Shown one piece after another: positions 17,048-24,793 of a stretch of 64,000 nucleotides of DNA. The notes beneath the pieces were generated by a model. That model was given only the letters and a program-made list of their open reading frames with translations, had not been told where the DNA came from and ran no database searches. Position numbers and translations under genes: made by a program. The stretch's first letter is position 1; each line of letters starts with the position of its first letter. The stretch comes from Rheinheimera sp. UJ63. Lineage in GTDB: Bacteria > Pseudomonadota > Gammaproteobacteria > Enterobacterales > Alteromonadaceae. The stretch covers positions 434,001 to 498,000 of the forward strand of contig NZ_JAKGTQ010000001.1 of NCBI RefSeq assembly GCF_021568285.1, given 5' to 3'.

Positions 17048-17974
17048 TTAACTGTTCTGCCCAATTTGGTTAATATCAAAAGGCGTGGCTTGGTAAACAT
17101 AGTAGTTTAACCAGTTACTGAATAATAAAAAGGCATGCGCCTGCCATAGCTTCTGTGGCCCTTGTAACGGGTCGTTATTACGATAGTAATTCTCGGGTAA
17201 TAAGGCACTGACGCCCGCAGCTAGGTCGCGTTTATACTCTTCATCCAGGGTAGTAAGATCATATTCTGGATGGCCTGTAACAAAGATCCGGTTACCCCGA
17301 CTGTTCTGTAACAAGTAAGCCCCAGTGGCATCAGCTTCAGCCAAAATATGTAAGTCGGCATGCTGCTGATACTTTTGGATTGGCACTTGCGCATAACGTG
17401 AATGCGGCACTAAAAATTGATCGTCAAAGCCACGCACTAAGGGGCTTAAAGGCTGCTTCACGTCTTGCCAATACACCCCTGATAACTTCTCACCGCGGAT
17501 CTCACGTTGTAAGCCATAATAATGATACAAGGCTGCATGCGCTGCCCAACACAAAAATAAGGTGGAGGTCACATGGGTATCGGCCCAACGTAAAATCTCG
17601 CCAAACTGCTGCCAATAGGTAACATCTTCATAGTTAACAAGGCCTAAAGGCGCCCCGGTAATAATTAAACCATCGTAGTTTTGATCTTGCACATCAGAGA
17701 AATAACGATAAAAACAATTGAGATGGCTTTCCGAGGTGTGTTTACTCACATGATCATCAATGCGCAATAACTCGATATCTAATTGTAGCGGGCTATTGGC
17801 CAATAAACGCAATAATTGGATTTCAGTAACAATTTTATTCGGCATCAAATTGAGGATGGCGATCCGTAATGGCCGAATGTCCTGCGAAGCAGCGCGGCTT
17901 TCTGTCATCACAAATACGTTTTCTGCTGATAAAGCCTCTACCGCTGGCAACTGATCAATGACTTTTACTGGCAT
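17048..17974 (-). CDS. metA: Homoserine O-succinyltransferase
   Basis: First committed enzyme of methionine synthesis, acylating homoserine (succinyl or acetyl donor cannot be decided from the motifs I can read). It has 308 residues, the usual length. Features: N-terminal RIAILNLMPNKIVTEIQLLR, the nucleophile Cys in LFLCWAAHAAL, and the catalytic His and Glu in VTGHPEYDL. It is the first gene of a three-gene methionine operon with the split metH and is preceded by a candidate MetJ operator, so repression by MetJ with S-adenosylmethionine is likely. Confidence 0.96.
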   Translation of the reverse strand: MPVKVIDQLPAVEALSAENVFVMTESRAASQDIRPLRIAILNLMPNKIVTEIQLLRLLANSPLQLDIELLRIDDHVSKHTSESHLNCFYRYFSDVQDQNYDGLIITGAPLGLVNYEDVTYWQQFGEILRWADTHVTSTLFLCWAAHAALYHYYGLQREIRGEKLSGVYWQDVKQPLSPLVRGFDDQFLVPHSRYAQVPIQKYQQHADLHILAEADATGAYLLQNSRGNRIFVTGHPEYDLTTLDEEYKRDLAAGVSALLPENYYRNNDPLQGPQKLWQAHAFLLFSNWLNYYVYQATPFDINQIGQNS

Positions 17975-18026
17975 AAGCTACTCCGCTCACAGATTAATGG
18001 CTTACTGTGCTGAAAAAACACCACAA

Positions 18027-18053
18027 TGTCAACTTCTATACGTTTAGATGGCT
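18027..18053 (-). promoter_or_regulatory. Candidate metA promoter -35 and MetJ operator
   Basis: On the minus strand three consecutive 8-mers, AGCCATCT, AAACGTAT and AGAAGTTG, match the met box AGACGTCT at 6, 6 and 5 of 8 positions in register. The last overlaps a TTGACA -35 hexamer. The -10 (CACAGT, 17 bases on) is weak. Confidence 0.5.
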
Positions 18054-18139
18054 AAATATGCGACGATTCGTTGCTGTTCGAACTGCGGTTGGGTTATTAG
18101 TCTATTTCGGCATTGGCCGTATGACCCACTAATCAAGCT

Positions 18140-18206
18140 GTCACCTTGCGGTGAGATAATTTCTTTTGCATCGTTAAAAAAAGTATTCCAAGAAAATGCG
18201 ATACCA
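18140..18206 (+). repeat. Repeat A, degenerate partial copy 10
   Basis: CACCTTGCGGTGAGATA followed by a decayed palindrome and AAGAAAATGCGA. It shares the CACCTTGCGGTGAGATA end with copy 9. A fragment of B (GCTCCAGCCGAAGTTTT) follows. Confidence 0.6.
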
Positions 18207-18241
18207 TTTTTGTGCATGCTCCAGCCGAAGTTTTAGGCAGC

Positions 18242-18455
18242 GTTTAACGTTTTCGCCGTTGGCGAGATACTTTCTTTTGCGTCGCCAAAAGAAAGTATCC
18301 AAAGAAAATGCGACCCCAATTTCGCTCGAAAGCCAGGCTGTTCATGCGCTGTCCAAGGCGAAAACGTAACTCTCGCTATGCTTCGTCGCCGCACTCAAAC
18401 ACCCGTTTTCTTAAAACCTTGGCCAACGATGATCAGTCGGCTCGCTTCAAAGGGG
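18242..18455 (+). repeat. Repeat A, copy 11
   Basis: Full A element with several substitutions (CAATTTCGCTCG, AACTCTCGC), the CTATGCTTCG loop and right end GGCTCGCTTCAAAGGGG. It is followed by unit C. Confidence 0.85.
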
Positions 18456-18472
18456 GAGTTAATATTCTTAGC

Positions 18473-19104
18473 GGTATTCGCTTGACTGAACAGCTTGCTG
18501 ACGATTACGGTTTTTAATGTTTAGTTTCTGACCGTGAAGGATCGGATTGAAGCTTGGCAAGTTAACAGCGAAGTAAACTTTGGCTGGAGACGTCTTTTTC
18601 ATGGATGAAAAAGAGGAGCGTACAGGGAGGTATTTACCGCGTGCTCCAGCCGAAGCTTTACGCAGCGTTTAACGTTTTCACCCTTGGCGGTATTCGCTTG
18701 ACTGAACAGCTTGCTGACGATGACGGTTTTTAATGTTTAGTTTCTGACCATGAAGGATCGGATTGAAGCTTGGCAAGTTAACAGCGAAGTAAACTTTGGC
18801 TGGAGACGTCTTTTTCAGGGATGAAAAAGAGGAGCGTACAGGGAGGTATTTACCGCGTGCTCCAGCCGAAGCTTTACGCAGCGTTTAACGTTTTCACCCT
18901 TAACGGTATTCGCTTGACTGAACAGCTTGCTGACGATGACGGTTTTTAATGTTTAGTTTCTGACCGTGAAGGAGCGGGTTGAAGCTTGGCAAGTTAACAG
19001 CGAAGTAAACTTTGGCTGGAGACGTCTTTTTCATGGATGAAAAAGAGGAGCGTACAGGGAGGTATTTACCGCGTGCTCCAGCCGAAGCTTTACGCAGCGT
19101 TTAA
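18473..19104 (+). repeat. Three tandem copies of a 216-bp C-B unit
   Basis: Unit C starts GGTATTCGCTTGACTGAACA at 18,473, 18,689 and 18,905, exactly 216 bases apart, and each is followed by a B repeat (18,567, 18,783, 18,999). C includes GTTTCTGACCGTGAAGGA and TTGAAGCTTGGCAAGTTAAC. Copies differ at a few positions. The first two junctions after B retain only a stub of an A repeat (AACGTTTTCACCCTT). Confidence 0.85.
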
Positions 19105-19313
19105 CGTTTTCGCCGTTGGCGAGATACTTTCTTTTGCGTCGCCAAAAGAAAGTATCCAAAGAAAATGCGACCCCAATTTCGCTCGAAAGCCCGGCTGTTC
19201 ATGAGCTGTCCAAGGCGAAAACGTAACTCGCGCGGCGCTAGCGTCGCCGCACTCAAACACCCGTTTTCTTAAAACCTTGGCCAATGATGATCAGTCGGCT
19301 CGCTTCAAAGGGG
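19099..19313 (+). repeat. Repeat A, copy 12
   Basis: Full A element with a GGCGCTAGCG loop, close to copy 11 in its substitutions, followed by unit C at 19,331. Confidence 0.85.
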
Positions 19314-19330
19314 GAGTTAATATTCTTAGC

Positions 19331-19575
19331 GGTATTCGCTTGACTGAACAGCTTGCTGACGATTACGGTTTTTAATGTTTAGTTTCTGACCGTGAAGGAT
19401 CGGATTGAAGCTTGGCAAGTTAACAGCGAAGTAAACTTTGGCTGGAGACGTCTTTTTCATGGATGAAAAAGAGGAGCGTACAGGGAGGTATTTACCGCGT
19501 GCTCCAGCCGAAGCTTTACGCAGCGTTTAACGTTTTCGCCCTTGGCGAGATACTTTATTTTGCGTCGCCAAAAGC
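19331..19575 (+). repeat. Unit C, repeat B and a truncated A copy
   Basis: C (19,331-19,424) and B (19,425-19,528) repeat the 216-bp unit once more. They are followed by the first ~50 bases of A, cut off at CGCCAAAAGCTACAG where unrelated AT-rich DNA begins. Confidence 0.8.
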
Positions 19576-19608
19576 TACAGCCTTAAGCAGGGTGCGCTAT
19601 TATAACCA

Positions 19609-19836
19609 TCAAATATTTTTGTCTTTCCCAGTCGTTCCAAAGAAAACAATGTAAAGTAAACTTATAACTCCAAAAAAGCCAAACGCTATGAAGAACCAAA
19701 AAAGTAATGGCTCGGTAGCACGAGAGAATGCCATCGCTTTAATGTGTATGTCTCCAGCTTTTATATTGTCGAGTACACTTTTCCCGCCCCAAAAACAAAA
19801 TACTAATAGTATTACATTACGCAGATTCAGTTTTTC
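19609..19836 (-). pseudogene. Small membrane protein remnant
   Basis: A 75-codon open frame ends at TGA 19,609. It encodes a hydrophobic start (VILLVFCFWGG), a soluble middle (SVLDNIKAGDIHIKAMAFSR), a strong membrane segment (LLFWFFIAFGFFGVISLLYI) and a basic tail. It has no ATG before an in-frame stop at 19,837; an ATG AAA TTT sits just before that stop. The protein-like composition and stop position suggest a real small membrane gene that lost its start, or one that uses a rare start codon. It lies next to a truncated A repeat. Confidence 0.35.
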
Positions 19837-20046
19837 TTAAAATTTCATAACTAGCCTTATGACACCCTCATGGAACCGGCTGGGTCAGGTTCAAACTCTG
19901 ACTCCAAACATGTTATCAAGACTCAATTAAATGTCAGTTTCTTTTACAAAAATAATAAGATAAAACGCAAGCTGCTGAATTTCTTGATTTATATTTTTGG
20001 AATGATTCTTGCTTTGATTATTTTTTTAATTAAGGGCTGTGTAAAA

Positions 20047-20799
20047 ATGTTGACAGAAAAACTGTATTTTCAAATCTTACGTTATCGAATAACTGCTCTT
20101 TCAATTATTCTCGCGGTTATTTGTTTTCAAACAAATGCAGCACCAATCTTTGTGAAGCTTCAATCAGGGCAACTGATAACCCTTCAAACAGAAGCATCAG
20201 ATACGATTGAGAATATTAGACAAAAACTTCAAGATAAAGAAGGCTTTCCGCCGGATATTCAGCGTCTGTTTTTTAATGGCCGCTTCCTCGAAAATGAGCG
20301 GACATTGATGGATTATAATATTGGCAAAGACGCCATACTTGATTTAGGTACACCTTTCGCGAACATCAATATTAACCGTTCGGGAGAATTATTAGCGGGT
20401 GGGTATCAAAACTTCGCAATCTCGTTGGATAACGGCTTCAGCGACACTCTTATCTATTTAGAACCTTTAATAGTATCATCCAGCGCTGATAATCCATTTG
20501 TTATCCATTTGCAACTATTCAATCATAGGTATTCTGCAAATCAAATTTTCGACGTGAATGTTGCAAAACAATATTCTCTTTTTGAGTCGAAAACTTCGAT
20601 TGGTACTTTTACCCCAAACCAGTTCAAAATTGACACTAGTGCACTTCTATTCAATGGCGAAGTTGGTACTTTTACCATAGATACCATTGATGCCAAGAGC
20701 ATAACTCTTACATATATGCCAGTCTCTGAGCCTTCGACAATTATCATAGCAATGCTGGGTTTTATGTTGCTGATCTTCCCAAAGCGTCGATGGAATTGA
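20047..20799 (+). CDS. Secreted ubiquitin-like protein with PEP-CTERM-type anchor
   Basis: A 250-residue protein. Residues 1-32 form a signal peptide (basic start, core [13 protein letters not shown], cleavage near TNAA). The mature protein begins at once with a ubiquitin domain, residues about 33-101: [54 protein letters not shown]. By hand alignment about 40 of the 67 positions corresponding to ubiquitin 3-69 are identical. Lys equivalents 6, 29, 33 and 63 remain; 11, 27 and 48 do not. L8, I44, H68 and V70 of the hydrophobic patch are changed, and no RLRGG tail follows. A beta-rich region of about 125 residues ends in [21 protein letters not shown], a PEP-CTERM-like sorting signal. The ATG at 20,047 is preferred over an upstream frame that lacks a signal peptide. 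The gene is AT-rich and lies among repeats. Confidence 0.85.
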   Translation: MLTEKLYFQILRYRITALSIILAVICFQTNAAPIFVKLQSGQLITLQTEASDTIENIRQKLQDKEGFPPDIQRLFFNGRFLENERTLMDYNIGKDAILDLGTPFANININRSGELLAGGYQNFAISLDNGFSDTLIYLEPLIVSSSADNPFVIHLQLFNHRYSANQIFDVNVAKQYSLFESKTSIGTFTPNQFKIDTSALLFNGEVGTFTIDTIDAKSITLTYMPVSEPSTIIIAMLGFMLLIFPKRRWN

Positions 20800-21108
20800 A
20801 TCTTTAATACCGCGGGCAACCGCGAACTTTATAAGTGAACGGCTCAAATTTCATAATGTTTAGTCTTTGATTCTGTAGGTATCTTAACTGCCAAAGTTCA
20901 ATTACGAGTGATATTTAATCACCACGACTAATATGCTTCTATTAGGTTGTAAGCCGCTCACGCCTGCACGGCAAAGGTTTAAGACGAGGGGTGTTTAAGT
21001 GAGGTGCGGTAGCACCGAGCGAGTGACCTCGTCGCCTTGGCTGGGCAAATTTGACTCTCCGTGCAGTTGCAATATGATGAATCAACACTTTTCGTTGGGA
21101 ACAAAGCA
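20800..21108 (+). repeat. Gap with a diverged A-like repeat
   Basis: No gene seen. From about 20,945 the sequence (GTAAGCCGCTCACGCCTGCA, GGCAAAGGTTTAAGACGAGG, GAGCGAGTGACCTCGTCG) is a diverged, reverse-oriented relative of repeat A and matches the element at 21,737. Confidence 0.6.
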
Positions 21109-21366
21109 ATGCCGATAATTAGTCGTTTTTACGGAATTTTGATTGCTATGTATTTTAATGATCACAATCCGCCACATTTTCATGCAAAATATTCTGGTTA
21201 TGAAGCGTTATTTGCTTTCGATGGCACCATTTTAGAAGGCGAATTACCCAAACGCGCTGCGACCTTTGTGCAGGAGTGGATCGGAATACACAAGAGTGAA
21301 TTAGAGGAAAACTGGCTTCGGGCCAGAGCTGGAGAGCCACTTAACTATATAGCACCTTTGGAGTAA
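21109..21366 (+). CDS. DUF4160 protein
   Basis: An 85-residue protein taken from ATG 21,109 (MPIISRFYGILIAMYF); the frame extends to an earlier GTG but family members start here. The DUF4160 signature HNPPHFHAKYSGYEA is present, followed by a helix with WIGIHKSELEENW. The function is unproven. It sits three bases before a DUF2442 gene; this pairing is common and has been discussed as toxin-antitoxin-like (established association, function not settled). Diverged repeats flank the pair. Confidence 0.9.
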   Translation: MPIISRFYGILIAMYFNDHNPPHFHAKYSGYEALFAFDGTILEGELPKRAATFVQEWIGIHKSELEENWLRARAGEPLNYIAPLE

Positions 21367-21369
21367 ATT

Positions 21370-21642
21370 ATGTTGCACATTAAATCTGCAAAATATGTGA
21401 CTGGTTACAAAATTTGGGTCGCATTCGATGATGGTTCATCTGGAGAGATCGATTTGAATGGCGAGCTGAGTGGGCCTGTATTTGAACCGTTGAAAGATAT
21501 TGCAGTTTTTCGAAAGGTATCTGTTGATCCTGAACTTGAGACAGTGGTATGGCCAAATGGTGCAGATTTGGCGCCAGAGTTTCTTAAAAGACTGCAAAAC
21601 AAGCAAAGCAATCCTACTCTTAAAGACGTGCAGTTTCTTTGA
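21370..21642 (+). CDS. DUF2442 protein
   Basis: A 90-residue protein matching DUF2442: KIWVAFDDGSSGEIDLN, LKDIAVFRKVSVDP, and ETVVWPNGADLAPEFL. It directly follows the DUF4160 gene and is probably co-translated with it. Related proteins are small beta-rich folds of unknown role. Nothing in the sequence says which partner, if either, would be toxic. Confidence 0.92.
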   Translation: MLHIKSAKYVTGYKIWVAFDDGSSGEIDLNGELSGPVFEPLKDIAVFRKVSVDPELETVVWPNGADLAPEFLKRLQNKQSNPTLKDVQFL

Positions 21643-22136
21643 GCCTAATGGCCTATATCCGCTCAAAGCAGCTGATCACAGTTTTTGAGCAGAAATACTC
21701 TTAACGCTTAAATGCCCTGACCCCAACTAAGTTGCAAGCCGCTCAAGCCTGCACGGCCAAGGTTTTAAGACGAGCGATGTTTAAGTGAGGTGCGTTAGCG
21801 CCGAGCGAGTTACGTCGTCGCTTTGGCTGAGCAAGTTTGCACGAGCTTTCGCCGCAACGTAGGTCGCATTTTCTTTGCCGGACGTTCTTTTGGCGAAACA
21901 AAAAAACTCCCTCGCCAACGGCGAAAATGTTTTTTACAGTTATGACATACCGACATGACAACCCAAGGCATATTTAAAACGAAATATGCGGTAATTTAAG
22001 GTGTTGCTTTACAATCAGACCACTGTTGATTGCAGCCCTGTCACTATTATCAAACTGTTTTGCGACAAACATTGAGTCAGCGCCTGTGCTCTGCAACAAT
22101 GTTCCCTTCTTAACCATGAATAATGAGATCCCCGCC
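21643..22136 (-). repeat. Gap with a diverged, inverted A repeat
   Basis: Positions 21,737-21,931 are a diverged A element on the minus strand: GGCCAAGGTTTTAAGACGAG, GCGAGTTACGTCGTCGC, GGTCGCATTTTCTTTG, GTTCTTTTGGCGAAACAAAA and CTCGCCAACGGCGAAAA. Many positions differ from the copies in regions 1-2 kb and 18-19 kb. The rest (21,932-22,136) shows no gene beyond an unlikely N-terminal extension of apbE. Confidence 0.65.
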
Positions 22137-23120
22137 ATGGGCGTCATACCTGCTCACCTACGCGCTTTGTTGTATCTGTGGCTCATTAGCGGTCTATGGC
22201 CAACGCCTGCCGAAGCTGAGTGGCAGCGCCAGTCATTTCAAACGATGGGCACGCAAGCCTATGTCGAGTTTTGGACTGAGGATAGCAGCCAAGGACCCTT
22301 GCTGATCAGTGCCGTGCAAAACGAATTTGAACGCATTAATCAACTGATGAGCCCCTACCTTCAAAGCAGTGAGCTGAGCTTACTTAACCGCGATGCCAGC
22401 CAGCAAGCCGTGACCATCAGTGCAGAGCTTTACCAGTTGTTACAACAAGCCGAACAGCTCGCCGTATTAAGCGCCGGGGCCTTTGACATTAGCTTTGCCT
22501 CAGTCGGTTTTAGCTATGATTATCGCCAGCATGTCAAACCCAGTGTCGAGGATTTAGCCGCGCAGCGCAGTTTAATTAATTACCGGCATATTCAGCTGCT
22601 GGCCAATAACCAAGTACGCTTTGCTAAAGCCGGCGTCAAAATAGATTTAGGCGGTATCGCCAAAGGCTATGCGGTGGAACGGTCTATGGCGTTACTGGCG
22701 CAAGCGGGCATTCAACATGCGTTAGTTACCGCCGGTGGGGACACTCGCTTATTGGGTGATAAACGCGGTCGTCCTTGGTTAGTGGCCATTAAACACCCAC
22801 GTAAATCTGACGATATCGTGGCGCAATTACCGCTTATTAACAGCGCCATTAGCACCTCAGGGGATTATGAGCGGTTCTTTATCGAAGATGGCGTGCGTTA
22901 TCATCATATTTTAGATCCGAAAAGCGGTGAAAGCCCATCGGGTTTAATGAGTGTGACGGTGTTAGGTCCAGACACCACACGCACCGATGCACTGTCGACC
23001 ACTTTATTTGTGTTAGGGCTTGAACGAGGTATGGCACTGATTGAGCAACAGGCAGACTATGAAGCTATTTTTATCAGCAGTGAGCATCAATTGTATTTTT
23101 CATCGGGTTTAGCCCGCTAA
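22137..23120 (+). CDS. apbE: FAD:protein FMN transferase (ApbE)
   Basis: Periplasmic enzyme that links FMN covalently to a Ser/Thr of target proteins using FAD. The 327-residue form from ATG 22,137 has a hydrophobic signal segment (ALLYLWLISGLW) and cleavage near AEAEWQ; ATG 22,116 is an alternative. Motifs: QTMGTQAYVEFW, the FAD/Mg region VKIDLGGIAKGYAVE, TAGGDTRLLGD, AISTSGDYERFF, HHILDPKSGESP and TDALSTTLFVLG. It converges on the long minus-strand gene cluster, whose DUF3570 member carries an SGAS motif, a plausible flavinylation target. Confidence 0.93.
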   Translation: MGVIPAHLRALLYLWLISGLWPTPAEAEWQRQSFQTMGTQAYVEFWTEDSSQGPLLISAVQNEFERINQLMSPYLQSSELSLLNRDASQQAVTISAELYQLLQQAEQLAVLSAGAFDISFASVGFSYDYRQHVKPSVEDLAAQRSLINYRHIQLLANNQVRFAKAGVKIDLGGIAKGYAVERSMALLAQAGIQHALVTAGGDTRLLGDKRGRPWLVAIKHPRKSDDIVAQLPLINSAISTSGDYERFFIEDGVRYHHILDPKSGESPSGLMSVTVLGPDTTRTDALSTTLFVLGLERGMALIEQQADYEAIFISSEHQLYFSSGLAR

Positions 23121-23205
23121 GCTTTATGATATCCGCTTAGCGAACGCACTCTATTAGGCGCCGAGCGCCCGCGCAGCAAACACTGGGGGCACTCAGCTAC
23201 AGAGC

Positions 23206-24783
23206 TTAGACAATAGGCGCAAACGCCGTTAAGCGATCTTGGCTGGCGGCATTACCTAAACCATGGAAAGGCGCGACCTCGCTCAGTCGCCCTTGCTCAC
23301 CATGCAAGGCTAAATAATTGAGCATCACCGTTTGTACTAATAAATTGACATTATTAGCGGCCATCGATGAGCCCGTTTCAACCGAAGCATCGGGGCGCAT
23401 AAAACCAATTTGCTGGTGACGCGCTTGCTCGAGCGCCGTGCCCCCCAATAAACTGGGGCGACCATTCGGGTTATACACCAGCATAGCTGAGGCGGCAGTT
23501 GATGAGTTATCACCGGTCCACTCGCCTTTGCCACGGCCATTTACGCTGTCATCAATACGGCCATTACTGGCCACCGAACCATCAGAATACAGATAAATCA
23601 TTAAAGGCTGATTACGTCTAGCGGCATATTCTAAGCAAGCGCCAATACAGCGGCCTGCGCGCAAATCACGTAGCTCGCCAGTACCCCGCTCGCCGGTGTG
23701 ATAATCATAGCCACCAATGGTTACGGTGCCGGCTCCAGCAAAACCATTGACCACCAGCTTCATCACCGACGCGGTTTTACGAAATTCGGCATCGCTGTTA
23801 AATTCAGCGCTGGTAAAAATACCGCTATTCCCCACAATATCCGGATCGGCTGCAGGATCGAGGGTCGCAGGATTACCGAAACGGTCGGCCAAATCAGCGC
23901 TTTTAACATAACCACAACGCACCAACTCTTTAATGACCTGATCCCGACTTACCGCCGAATTCACCCGCGCTAATTTGTTATCACTTAAACGCTGGATCGA
24001 TTCCATAACGGCAACGGCGTCGTTTTGATCAAGCAGGCCAAACAAGTCGCCAACATCGACTAAACCGGTAACATCACTGGGTCTGTCAATCTTGGTTGGC
24101 CGCCACTCTGGATTATAAAACTCAGCCGGTGCCATCGAGTTGGCGCCAGAATCTGAGTTACGCGAGCCAATCAACGGCATCAGCGAGCCATTAGCACCGG
24201 CTTTGGCAATAGCATACATCGGGTTGTGGGGGTTATTGCCAGTATCATTTTCTGAGCGAGAGGGGATCACCGCGCCATTGATCATGGCTTGCGTAGCCAT
24301 GGTGGTTCGCTCTAATATGCCGGCTAACAATTGTGAATCACTGTGAAACGCTAAACCCAACTGCGTATTGACAAAACCACCGGCCGGATTGGCGGCATTC
24401 ACTGCGCTGGGCACCATATCGGCGGGCAAACCTAATTTGCTATAGCCTTGGGTTGACAGAAAATCTAACTGCCCTCCCGCGCCCCCGACCAAAATATTAG
24501 AGCCTGCGATGTTGGCGCCACCGGCCAGATCAAAACAAATAAACGGGATCTTCCCTGCACCTTCGACGTTGATACCGCATTGATTTTTCAACATTTCCAG
24601 GTCAGGCGACAAACTGGCGTAAGCTTTAGTGGGATTGGCAAATAAGCTAAATACCGAGCCCGTGGTTAACATGCCGGCGCCAATACTCATGCCGCAGGCA
24701 ATAAAGTCGCGCCGGGTGACGGGCTTGCTATGACAGGCATGTAACAGTGGCGCATCCGGGTGTAAGGCTTTTTTCGATTTCAT
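23206..24783 (-). CDS. DUF1501 protein, Tat-exported
   Basis: A 525-residue protein of the DUF1501 family. Residues 20-60 form a twin-arginine signal (VTRRDFIACGMSIGAGML, then an AYA site), so it is exported folded, presumably with a cofactor or metal. The family is related to sulfatases/alkaline phosphatase-like folds, but no activity is known. I use ATG 24,783, eight bases after AAGGAG and after the stop of the preceding gene; an earlier in-frame start would put 33 residues in front of the Tat signal. It is the last gene of the 18-gene run. DUF1501 genes are often next to genes for large secreted cytochrome-like proteins, as here. Confidence 0.85.
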   Translation of the reverse strand: MKSKKALHPDAPLLHACHSKPVTRRDFIACGMSIGAGMLTTGSVFSLFANPTKAYASLSPDLEMLKNQCGINVEGAGKIPFICFDLAGGANIAGSNILVGGAGGQLDFLSTQGYSKLGLPADMVPSAVNAANPAGGFVNTQLGLAFHSDSQLLAGILERTTMATQAMINGAVIPSRSENDTGNNPHNPMYAIAKAGANGSLMPLIGSRNSDSGANSMAPAEFYNPEWRPTKIDRPSDVTGLVDVGDLFGLLDQNDAVAVMESIQRLSDNKLARVNSAVSRDQVIKELVRCGYVKSADLADRFGNPATLDPAADPDIVGNSGIFTSAEFNSDAEFRKTASVMKLVVNGFAGAGTVTIGGYDYHTGERGTGELRDLRAGRCIGACLEYAARRNQPLMIYLYSDGSVASNGRIDDSVNGRGKGEWTGDNSSTAASAMLVYNPNGRPSLLGGTALEQARHQQIGFMRPDASVETGSSMAANNVNLLVQTVMLNYLALHGEQGRLSEVAPFHGLGNAASQDRLTAFAPIV

Positions 24784-24793
24784 CAAGAACTCC

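Noticed and set aside
18473-19424. Possible CRISPR array because of regular spacing
   Set aside because: The repeated unit is 216 bp with no short repeat/unique spacer alternation, and no cas gene is present.
18048-19654. Short open frames in the 18-19.6 kb region
   Set aside because: Same explanation: they lie wholly inside repeats A, B and C.
20047-20799. Eukaryotic contamination for the ubiquitin sequence
   Set aside because: The ubiquitin domain is in one frame with a bacterial signal peptide and a PEP-CTERM-like tail, has no introns, and is flanked by the genome's own repeats.
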